A stretch of 64,000 nucleotides of DNA, from positions 1 to 64,000 of the forward strand of contig NZ_JAFCJJ010000023.1 in the NCBI RefSeq assembly GCF_018131015.1, read 5' to 3'. Below the pieces are notes generated by a model that was not told the DNA's origin, searched no databases, and worked only from the letters and a program-made list of their open reading frames with translations. Of this stretch, positions 1 to 7,348 are shown piece after piece. How positions within the stretch are numbered: the first letter of the stretch is position 1; each line of letters opens with the position of its first letter. The position numbers were made by a program, and so were the translations under genes. This stretch comes from Bradyrhizobium diazoefficiens (GTDB lineage: Bacteria > Pseudomonadota > Alphaproteobacteria > Rhizobiales > Xanthobacteraceae).

Positions 1-23
1 GTCTGCTTCACCGCCATCGCCAT
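1..23 (-). CDS. possible 5' end of a leftward gene
   Basis: On the minus strand an ATG at 23-21 opens a frame (MAMAVKQ) that runs off the left edge, with a G-rich stretch just upstream that could serve as a ribosome binding site. Only seven codons are visible, so neither coding status nor product can be judged. Bases 24-116 between it and the AEC transporter hold nothing else I recognise. Confidence 0.2.
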
Positions 24-116
24 TCCCCCAAAGGTCAGCCATAGGGAATCACAATTGACGAATTACGCAACAGGCCCCCGTAGGGAGAGGTGGAGTTCAG
101 CCACGCCGGCGGCCCC

Positions 117-1070
117 TCAGGGAAACGCCAGCCGGCCGGTCTGGATCGCCCACATCACGCTGGTCAGCGTGACCACCGAAGCGAAGGTGCCAAGCAGCAC
201 CGCGACGGAGGCGGATTCGACCCAGGCCTCGTTCTGCCGGGCGATGACGAACACGTTCAAGGCCGGCGGCAGCGAGGCCATCAGGACGGCGGTCGCGGCC
301 CAGGGCTGCGCGAACGGGCCGAAGGCCAGCATCAGGCCAAACGCCGCAAGCGGATGGATCAGGAGCTTCACCGCGATCACGCCGGGCACCTCCCACGGAA
401 CCCGGTCGAACGGGCGAAGCGCCACCGTCACACCGAGCACGAACAGCGCGGTCGGGGCGGCCGCGTTCTGCAGGAAGGTGATGGTGCGGTCGAGCGCGAC
501 CGGCAGCTCGATGTGGAGCGCCGCCACCGCCGCGCCGAAGCAGGCCGACATGATCAGCGGATTGAGCACGATCTGCTTCAGAACGACGCCGAAGGCATGC
601 ACGAGCGAGGGATGATCGCGGTCGGAAAGCTCGATCAGGAGCGGCACGATCGTGAACAGGAAGATGCTGTCGCAGCAGAAGATCAGCGCGGTGGGCGCCG
701 CTGCCTTCGACCCAAGCACGGCGAGTGCCAGCCCCGGCCCCATGTAGCCGATGTTTCCATAGCCGCCGGACAGTCCAGCCAGCGTCGCCTCGCGCAGCGT
801 CAGCCGGCCGAAGATCTTGCCGACCACGAGCGCGACGGCGAACGCGGTAACCGTCGCCAGCGTGGTCGCGACCAGGAACGGCGGGTTGTTCAGCTCCGCG
901 AACGGCGTCTTCGACATGATCGCAAACAGCAGCGCCGGCAGCGAGACGTAGAGTAGGAAGAAGTTCATCCAGGCGAGGCCTGATTCCGGCAGCGACTTGG
1001 CCTTGCCGCAGGCGAAGCCAACGAAGATCAGCCCGAAATAAGGTAGGGCCAGATTGAGGATATCGACCAT
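117..1070 (-). CDS. AEC-family (auxin efflux carrier-like) permease
   Basis: Predicted inner-membrane secondary transporter of 317 residues; the substrate is unknown (family members move organic acids or amino acids). Hydrophobic segments alternate with short loops along the whole length, starting with MVDILNLALPYFGLIFVGFA, and the glycine-rich stretch GLSGGYGNIGYMG near residue 105 is typical of the family. The ATG at 1070 was chosen because the upstream in-frame extension is polar and unlike the family. The gene is divergent from hspQ across about 106 bases, so both promoters lie there. The family call is firm, the substrate is not. Confidence 0.85.
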   Translation of the reverse strand: MVDILNLALPYFGLIFVGFACGKAKSLPESGLAWMNFFLLYVSLPALLFAIMSKTPFAELNNPPFLVATTLATVTAFAVALVVGKIFGRLTLREATLAGLSGGYGNIGYMGPGLALAVLGSKAAAPTALIFCCDSIFLFTIVPLLIELSDRDHPSLVHAFGVVLKQIVLNPLIMSACFGAAVAALHIELPVALDRTITFLQNAAAPTALFVLGVTVALRPFDRVPWEVPGVIAVKLLIHPLAAFGLMLAFGPFAQPWAATAVLMASLPPALNVFVIARQNEAWVESASVAVLLGTFASVVTLTSVMWAIQTGRLAFP

Positions 1071-1176
1071 TGATGAAGTGATTTCTGAAGACTTGGAGGC
1101 TATCTGCCGCTTACCGGAGGGTAAATTCCAAATAAGGCCACTAGCATCGGCCACAATCCTGGTCTATCTGCGGGGG

Positions 1177-1509
1177 ATGATTAAAGCGCGGACCGCCAAA
1201 TTCCAGATCGGGCAGGTCGTGCGCCACCGGATCTTCTCGTTCCGGGGCGTGATCTTCGACATCGATCCGGAATTCAACAACACTGAAGAGTGGTGGCTGT
1301 CGATCCCCGAAGAGGTCCGGCCCCACAAGGACCAGCCGTTCTATCACCTGCTCGCCGAGAACGCCGAGTCGGAATACGTCGCCTATGTCTCCGAGCAGAA
1401 CCTGCTGCCGGACGAATCCGGCGAACCGATCCGCCATTCCCAGGTCGCCGAGATCTTCATCAAGGACAAGGGCGGCGGCTACCGCCCGCGCAACCCCTCG
1501 CTGAACTGA
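1177..1509 (+). CDS. hspQ: heat shock protein HspQ (YccV family)
   Basis: 110-residue HspQ/YccV-family protein. In E. coli HspQ binds hemimethylated DNA and enhances Lon-dependent degradation. The core reads FQIGQVVRHRIFSFRGVIFD, followed by the conserved EEWW and DQPFYHLL blocks and the YVSEQNLLPD segment, as expected for the small beta-rich fold. An ATG at 1177 gives the family length; the longer in-frame extension overlaps the divergent promoter region and is not family-like. It is followed by a strong hairpin terminator shared with the convergent gene downstream. No sigma-32-type promoter could be identified confidently. Confidence 0.88.
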   Translation: MIKARTAKFQIGQVVRHRIFSFRGVIFDIDPEFNNTEEWWLSIPEEVRPHKDQPFYHLLAENAESEYVAYVSEQNLLPDESGEPIRHSQVAEIFIKDKGGGYRPRNPSLN

Positions 1510-1549
1510 ATTTCGCAAGCAGCAAGCGGCCAAAAACAAGCCGCCAACA

Positions 1550-1578
1550 AAAAAGGCGCCCTCGCGGGGCGCCTTTTT
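1550..1578. terminator. bidirectional intrinsic terminator
   Basis: A perfect 12-bp inverted repeat (AAAAAGGCGCCC at 1550-1561, GGGCGCCTTTTT at 1567-1578) encloses a 5-base loop, with an A run on one side and a T run on the other. It lies between the convergent hspQ and the secreted protein gene at 1587-2399 and can end transcripts from both sides. Confidence 0.9.
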
Positions 1579-1586
1579 CGTTGTGA

Positions 1587-2399
1587 TTACTTCTGCGCCG
1601 CGGGCGGCGCGCCGGGCGCACCCTGCTGCTGCTTCTTCTGGAGCTCTTCGGCCTTCTTCTGCAGCTCTTCCTGCAGCTTCTTCTGGTTCTCCTCGAACAC
1701 CTTCGGATCGGTCGGCGGACCGTCATAGGCCTTCTGGAATTCGCCGGCGAGCGGCAGCGGCAGGGTCAGCGGCGCGCCATTGGCGTTGATCGCCTGAACA
1801 ACGAGGTTCTGGCCCTTCTTCATGCTGTTGATGAGCTCGGGCGTCGCCTCGTAGTCCGACATGCAGCCGTTCTGGAAGCAGATCACATACGGGCTCTGCA
1901 GCGGCGCGTTGCTGTCCACGATGATGCGGGTGCCGTGCACGAGCTGCATGCCGAGCGGCAGCGTCACGCGCAGGATCTTCTTGGGCTCGCCTTCCGGCTC
2001 GATGATCACGGCCGCGATGACCGGCTGGCCGGATTCGATGCGGCCGTCCTTGCCGGTGAAGCAGACCTGCTTGGCGTTGGCTTCCTGGCCCTTCAGGCAG
2101 AACTTGGTCCAGGGAGCGTAGATCAACTGGATCTGCTGATCCGCCGGCTGAGCCGCGCCCTGCTGCTGGGCCGGGGCACCGGGAGCCGGCTGGGCCGGTT
2201 GCGCCTGAGCGGGTGCGGGAGCCTTGGGGGCGGCCTTCGGAGCGGCCTTCGGAGCCGCCGGCGCTGCCTTGGGAGCGCCCGGGGCCGGTGCGGGGGTCTG
2301 GGCTTCGGCGGCAAACGGAACGGCCAACGCCGTCGCCGTCAACAGGGCGAGAACTCGCCCGCGCGGCCGGACCGACGCGGCCAAATAACGGAAATTCAT
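1587..2399 (-). CDS. invasion-associated locus B (IalB)-like secreted protein
   Basis: 270-residue exported protein of the invasion-associated locus B family. A signal peptide (hydrophobic LALLTATALAVPFAAEA, cut near AEA-QT) precedes an Ala/Pro/Lys-rich low-complexity linker to about residue 85. The IalB-like domain follows (WTKFCLKG, QVCFTGKDGR, VICFQNGCMSDYEA), with paired cysteines that probably form disulphides. The C-terminal 40 residues are a Glu/Lys/Gln-rich helix (KKLQEELQKKAEELQKK), likely a coiled coil. The start at 2399 puts the signal peptide at the N terminus. The family was named for Bartonella invasion, but free-living rhizobia carry many copies, so a general envelope or stress role is more likely. 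Confidence 0.8.
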   Translation of the reverse strand: MNFRYLAASVRPRGRVLALLTATALAVPFAAEAQTPAPAPGAPKAAPAAPKAAPKAAPKAPAPAQAQPAQPAPGAPAQQQGAAQPADQQIQLIYAPWTKFCLKGQEANAKQVCFTGKDGRIESGQPVIAAVIIEPEGEPKKILRVTLPLGMQLVHGTRIIVDSNAPLQSPYVICFQNGCMSDYEATPELINSMKKGQNLVVQAINANGAPLTLPLPLAGEFQKAYDGPPTDPKVFEENQKKLQEELQKKAEELQKKQQQGAPGAPPAAQK

Positions 2400-2664
2400 T
2401 GCGGAAAACCCTTTCTTGATCGGGAAGTGCCCGAACCGCTCCGAAGCGCCGACGCTAGCCGCCTTGGGCGCGGCTCTCTCCCCGTCAATTGAGGCGGATA
2501 AGTGACGGGCTCGGCGCTCTTGCGCGATTGCCCGCCTTCTTAACGTGGCCGACGGAAAGATCAATGCCGACAAGCGTCTTTGACCACCCCATGAACCGCT
2601 CCTCGGCCTGCGCCCGGTCAAATTCCCTGTGATACGATTCCATACCCGCCACCCTCGAATCAGC

Positions 2665-4509
2665 ATGTCCCCGATGTTCATGTTCCAGCGTCTTCGCGAG
2701 GGCCCCGGCGTGCAGCTCCGCAGCCTTGCTCTTTTTGCCTTCGCCCTCACCCTCGGCCTGATCCCGACCGCCGCAGGGGCCGACGAGGCCCACGCCATCG
2801 CCATGCATGGCAAGCCGGCGCTGCCGCCCGATTTCACCCACATGCCCTATGCCAATCCCGACGCCCCGAAGGGCGGCCGGCTGACCTGGGGCATCCTCGG
2901 CACCTTCGACAGCCTCAATCCCCTCATCGTGAAGGGATTGGCGGTGCAGCCGATCCGGAACTACGTGGTCGAGAGCCTGCTCGCACGCGGCCAGGACGAG
3001 CCATTCACGCTCTATGGCCTGCTCGCCAAAACGGTCGAAACCGACGACGCGCGCAGCTTTGTCACGTTCCACCTCGACTCCCGCGCGCGGTTCGCGGATG
3101 GCAAGCCGGTCGGCGCCGAGGATGTGCTGTTCTCCTGGCAGCTTCTGCGCGACCACGGTCGCCCGAACCTCCGGCAATATTATGCCAAGGTCGCCAGGGC
3201 CGAGGCCTCCGGCCCCCTCACCGTCCGCTTCGATCTCACCGGGGCCAACGACCGCGAATTGCCGCTGATCCTCGGCCTGATGCCGATCCTGCCGAAACAC
3301 GCCATCGACGTTGCGACGTTCGAGGAGACGACACTGACGGGCCCGGTCGGCTCGGGCCCCTACCGCGTCACTGCGGTGAAGCCCGGCGCCAGCGTGACGC
3401 TGACGCGCAATCCCGACTATTGGGGGCGCGATCTGCCGGTCAATCGCGGCCTCTACAATTTCGACGAGATCCGGCTCGACTATTTTCGCGAGGCCAACGG
3501 CCAGTTCGAGGCCTTCAAGCGCGGCCTCTATGATTTCCGCGTCGAGAACGAGCCGTTGCGCTGGCACGACGGCTACGACTTCCCCGCGGCGAAGAGCGGC
3601 GAGGTGATCCGCGACACTTTCAAGCCGGGGCTGCCGCAGCCTTCCGAATTCCTGGTGTTCAACACACGCCGTCCGGTCTTCGCCGACATCCGCGTGCGCC
3701 AGGCGCTCACGCTGCTGTTCGATTTCGAGCTGGTCAACCGCAACTATTTCTTCTCGCTGTATTCGCGCGTCGCCGGCTATTTCGCCGGCTCGGACCTGTC
3801 GGCCTATGCCCGCCCTGCGGACGCACGCGAGCGCGAGCTCTTGAAACCGTTTGCCGCGCAGATCCCGCCCGACATCATGGACGGCAGCTACCGACTGCCG
3901 GTTACCGACGGCTCCGGGCGCGACCGCACCACCTTGCGCGCGGCGCTCAAGCTACTCGCGGAGGCCGGCTGGGATCTCGACGGCACCGTGCTGCGCAACC
4001 GCGCAACGAGGGCGCCGTTCACCTTCGAGATCCTGGTCACCACCCGCGACCAGGAGCGAATTGCGCTGGCCTTCCAGCGCGACCTCAAGCGCGCCGGCAT
4101 CGAGCCGAGCGTGCGCTCGGTCGATCCCGTGCAGTTCGACCAGCGCCGGCTGGCCTACGAGTTCGACATGATCCAGAACCGCTGGGACCAGTCGCTCTCG
4201 CCGGGCAACGAGCAATGGTTCTACTGGGGCAGCGCGGCTGCGGACAATCCGGGCACCCGCAACTACATGGGCGCCAAGGATACCGCGGTCGACGCCATGA
4301 TCGCGGCCCTGCTGGAGGCCCGTGATCATACGGACTTCGTCGCCGCCGTGCGGGCGCTCGACCGCGCCTTGATCGCCGGCTGCTACACTATCCCCTTGTT
4401 TAACGTGTCCGAGCAATGGATTGCGCGCTGGAATCGTATAGAAAAGCCGAAGGCTACCGCGCTGTCCGGCTACCTGCCGGAGACCTGGTGGTCGAAGGGT
4501 GGGCCCTAA
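2665..4509 (+). CDS. YejA-type peptide ABC transporter substrate-binding protein
   Basis: Periplasmic family 5 solute-binding protein (about 614 residues) of the YejA subgroup, expected to bind oligopeptides. A signal peptide (SLALFAFALTLGLIPTAAGA) is followed by the hallmark block HGKPALPPDF and NPDAPKGGRLTWG, then GTFDSLNPLIVKG. VGSGPYRV, NPDYWGRD and the FNTRRPVFADIRVRQAL segment are standard for SBP_bac_5. The ATG at 2665 is preferred; an in-frame start at 2629 would lengthen the signal sequence, and internal Mets at 2674 and 2680 are possible. No yejB/E/F permease or ATPase genes are adjacent, so it is an orphan here. The next gene begins 23 bases after its stop and may be cotranscribed. 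Confidence 0.85.
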   Translation: MSPMFMFQRLREGPGVQLRSLALFAFALTLGLIPTAAGADEAHAIAMHGKPALPPDFTHMPYANPDAPKGGRLTWGILGTFDSLNPLIVKGLAVQPIRNYVVESLLARGQDEPFTLYGLLAKTVETDDARSFVTFHLDSRARFADGKPVGAEDVLFSWQLLRDHGRPNLRQYYAKVARAEASGPLTVRFDLTGANDRELPLILGLMPILPKHAIDVATFEETTLTGPVGSGPYRVTAVKPGASVTLTRNPDYWGRDLPVNRGLYNFDEIRLDYFREANGQFEAFKRGLYDFRVENEPLRWHDGYDFPAAKSGEVIRDTFKPGLPQPSEFLVFNTRRPVFADIRVRQALTLLFDFELVNRNYFFSLYSRVAGYFAGSDLSAYARPADARERELLKPFAAQIPPDIMDGSYRLPVTDGSGRDRTTLRAALKLLAEAGWDLDGTVLRNRATRAPFTFEILVTTRDQERIALAFQRDLKRAGIEPSVRSVDPVQFDQRRLAYEFDMIQNRWDQSLSPGNEQWFYWGSAAADNPGTRNYMGAKDTAVDAMIAALLEARDHTDFVAAVRALDRALIAGCYTIPLFNVSEQWIARWNRIEKPKATALSGYLPETWWSKGGP

Positions 4510-4532
4510 AGCCATTCAATCGAAGTGACGTC

Positions 4533-6029
4533 GTGAACCAGCCAGCCGCATCGCCGACGCTCGACACGCTGTTCCAGCGCACGCTGGCCCGCCAGCCGCA
4601 AGCGCTCGCCCTGCGCGACCCCCTCAACAAGGCGCGCGTGACGGGTCATCAGCCGCGGCAGTTGACCTATGCCGAAGCCGATACCGCCATCGAGGCGCTG
4701 TCGGCCCATTTCGTCCAGTCGGGACTGCCGGCCAACGCCGTCATCGCGGTCCAGATGCCGAACACGATCGAGTTCGTGCTGACGGTGCTCGCCGCCCATC
4801 GCGCCGGCCTCGTCGTCGCCGTGCTGCCGCTGCTCTGGCGGCATGCGGAGCTGACCGCCGCGCTCAACCGCACCGCGGCGCGCGCCATCGTCACCATGAG
4901 CAAGGTCGACGGCGTCAGCTATGCCGACCTTGCGATGCATGCCGCGGCGGAGGCGTTCTCGATCCGCCAGGTCTACGGTTTCGGCACCGACCTGCCCGAG
5001 GGCATGGCCTCGCTCGACGAGGTGATGGCCCAGCCGCCCGGCCTCACGCGCGCGGTGATCCAGGACGGCAGGAAGGCGGCGCTGATCTCCTTCGACGTCA
5101 CGGCGGAAGGCTTTCGCCCGGTGCCGCGGCCGCATTTCAGCCTGATCGCCGGCGGGCTTGCGATGTCGCTGGAAGCCGACATCAAGCAGGGCGCCAGATT
5201 GATGGCGGCGTTCACGCCGATGTCGTTCGCGGGCCTTGCCTCCTCGCTCGTGCTGTGGCTGGTCTCCGGCGGCACGCTGGCGCTGCATCATCCCTTTGAG
5301 GGCGAGGTGCTGGAGCAGCAGATCAACGAGCAGGAATGCGACGTGCTGGTCGCGCCCGCCCAGCTTGCGCTGCGGCTCGGCGCGAACGATCTGGCCGCGC
5401 GCATGCCGACCTTGCGCAACGTCATCGGCCTGTGGCGCGCCCCCGAGCAGGTGGCGGCGAGCGATGCCTGGGTTGCGCCGCATGCGCCGCTCACCGACGT
5501 CTATCTGTTCGGCGAGGCCGGGCTGTTCGGCGCAAGGCGCGGCGAGGACGGCATGCCGGTGGCGGTGATGCCGGGGCCGCACGGCGCCCCGCGCGAGCAG
5601 GCGGGCGCCTCGATCGCCGGCGAAGTGATGCTCACGCCGAAGGGCACGCTCGGCCTGCGCGGGCCGATGGTGCCGATCGCGGCCTATGCGCAGCCGCAGG
5701 ACGAGACGCTGACGGCACAGCCGGCGCGCGACTATGTCGACACCGGCTACGCCGCACGGCTCGATCGTCCAAGCGGCGCGGTCTGCATCACCTCGCCGCC
5801 TTCCGGCATGATGGCCGTCGGCGGCTATCGCTTCCTGTCGAACGACCTCCAGGAATGGGCGCGCCGGCTCGGCCAGGGCGCCCTGCTCACCGCACTGCCC
5901 GACCGGCTCGCCGGGCATCGGCTCGCAGGCCGCGCCCAGGACAATGCCCGCGCCCGCGAAGCGCTCGGCGAACTCGGGCTTAACCCCCTGATGGTCGAGG
6001 CTTTTCGCGACCGCGGCGGCCCTGCCTGA
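4533..6029 (+). CDS. degenerate class I adenylate-forming enzyme (acyl-CoA synthetase-like)
   Basis: 498-residue protein with the fold signature of AMP-binding acyl-CoA synthetases: an N-terminal block with LTYAEADTAIEALSAHF and VQMPNTIEFVLTVLAAHRAGLVV. The signature phosphate-binding loop (usually SSGTTGxPK) is replaced at about residues 185-200 by ISFDVTAEGFRPVPRPHF. The aromatic-GxTE motif reads YLFGEAGLFG (about residue 325), and the usual TGD is DTGYAARLD (about 403). The GTG at 4533 was chosen because upstream codons overlap the preceding gene. Adenylation activity is doubtful; it may be a binding or regulatory pseudo-enzyme, or a divergent family. It sits between a peptide-binding protein and a pseudo-GGDEF protein on the same strand. 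Confidence 0.7.
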   Translation: MNQPAASPTLDTLFQRTLARQPQALALRDPLNKARVTGHQPRQLTYAEADTAIEALSAHFVQSGLPANAVIAVQMPNTIEFVLTVLAAHRAGLVVAVLPLLWRHAELTAALNRTAARAIVTMSKVDGVSYADLAMHAAAEAFSIRQVYGFGTDLPEGMASLDEVMAQPPGLTRAVIQDGRKAALISFDVTAEGFRPVPRPHFSLIAGGLAMSLEADIKQGARLMAAFTPMSFAGLASSLVLWLVSGGTLALHHPFEGEVLEQQINEQECDVLVAPAQLALRLGANDLAARMPTLRNVIGLWRAPEQVAASDAWVAPHAPLTDVYLFGEAGLFGARRGEDGMPVAVMPGPHGAPREQAGASIAGEVMLTPKGTLGLRGPMVPIAAYAQPQDETLTAQPARDYVDTGYAARLDRPSGAVCITSPPSGMMAVGGYRFLSNDLQEWARRLGQGALLTALPDRLAGHRLAGRAQDNARAREALGELGLNPLMVEAFRDRGGPA

Positions 6030-6113
6030 CCCAAGTTTCAGCGGTTCCGTTGACGCCGCATTAAGGCGGCCAAACTAGATTGCGCAGCATTGATTGCGTG
6101 ATCCGAGATTGCG

Positions 6114-7337
6114 ATGTCCCAGGCGGGCCCCATCCTGTTTGTGTCCGATACCGAGCGGCCCGCCTTCATTGCGGCGCTGGACGAGACGCGGCTGTTTCCG
6201 GTCGTCGACAGCGACTGGGCGAACGCCGTGCGCGCCATCGACCAGGTGCAGCCGGCCGCCGTTATCGCCGCGATGCATGGCGGGCACGAGCCGCACATGA
6301 AGCGGCTTGCGAAGGTGATCGCCGACCAGCCGCTTTACCTGCCCCTCGTCGCACTCGATGTGCAGGGCACGCTGCCTCACAACGCGCTTCCGTTCTCCTC
6401 GCGCGGCGGAAATCCGGATCGCCTGACCGCGCGCATCCGTGCTGCGCTGCGCGTGCGCACACTGCATGCGACCGTGCTGCGCCGGCTGCCGGAAGTGAAG
6501 GTGTCACTGCCCGAGACCGATCCCGTGCGCGACGCCACCGTGCTGCTGATCGGTCGCGGCTCGGCCTACCCCGCCCTTTCCGTCGCACTCGGCGAACGCA
6601 TGGGCGTCGTCGGCGCGCTCTCGATCGAGGCCGCCGCAAAGCATCTCAACAGCCGCGAGGTCGACGGCGTCGTGCTCGCCGAGGGATTTACGGCGCGCGT
6701 GACCGACGCCTTCCTCACGGTGCTCGCCGAGGACACCCGCTTCCGCAACCTGCCCGTCGCGTTGACCGCGCACCAGCTCACGCAGAGCTACGACCTGCCC
6801 AATCTCGAGCTGATCCCGGGCGAGCCGGCCAGGATCGCCGCCAACGCGCTGCCGCTGATCCGCCAGCGCGCGATGGAAGCGCAGTTGAGCCGCACGCTGC
6901 GCTCGATCGACGCCGGCGGCTGGCTCGATCCGCGCAGCGGCCTGCTCACGACCGAAGCCTTCGCCCGCGATTTCGCCAAGGCGGTCGAGCAGACGCTTCT
7001 CCGCGGAGGCGGCCTGTCGGTGGCGCGTTTCGCCTTCGATCCCGGCAATCCCCGCGCCCAGATCGACGCCGCGCGGATCCTGAGCCGCTTGATGCGGCAG
7101 ATGGATTTCGGCGCCGCGCAGAAGGACGGCTCGGTGATCGTCGTGTTCGCCGAGACCGACTTCCGCACCGCGCACATGATTGCCCGCCGCCTGTCGGCGG
7201 TGATGCGGCACACCTCGAACGGCAAGCACGAGATGCGCAGCGATCCCGTCGTCAGCGTGGATTCGCTGTCGCCCAGGGACACCGCGCGATCGCTGCTGGC
7301 GCGGCTGTCGGCCGACGCCTCGCGGGCAGCGTCGTAA
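6114..7337 (+). CDS. pseudo-receiver / pseudo-GGDEF protein, likely c-di-GMP receptor
   Basis: 407-residue soluble protein. Two receiver-like segments (about 1-125 and 145-255) lack recognisable phospho-accepting Asp residues: the expected sites read AAVIAAMHGG and DGVVLAEGF. The C-terminal third (about 270-400) aligns with GGDEF domains: DPRSGLLTTEAFARDF matches the usual DxLTGLxNRRxF, and FAETDFRTAHMIARRL matches the segment after the active site. The GG(D/E)EF motif itself is KDGSV, so cyclase activity should be absent. An RxxD inhibitory-site motif (RQMD) sits in the correct register upstream. This layout resembles Caulobacter PopA, a c-di-GMP effector. It converges on mfd with only 11 bases between the stops. 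Confidence 0.7.
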   Translation: MSQAGPILFVSDTERPAFIAALDETRLFPVVDSDWANAVRAIDQVQPAAVIAAMHGGHEPHMKRLAKVIADQPLYLPLVALDVQGTLPHNALPFSSRGGNPDRLTARIRAALRVRTLHATVLRRLPEVKVSLPETDPVRDATVLLIGRGSAYPALSVALGERMGVVGALSIEAAAKHLNSREVDGVVLAEGFTARVTDAFLTVLAEDTRFRNLPVALTAHQLTQSYDLPNLELIPGEPARIAANALPLIRQRAMEAQLSRTLRSIDAGGWLDPRSGLLTTEAFARDFAKAVEQTLLRGGGLSVARFAFDPGNPRAQIDAARILSRLMRQMDFGAAQKDGSVIVVFAETDFRTAHMIARRLSAVMRHTSNGKHEMRSDPVVSVDSLSPRDTARSLLARLSADASRAAS

Positions 7338-7348
7338 TTATTCGCGCG

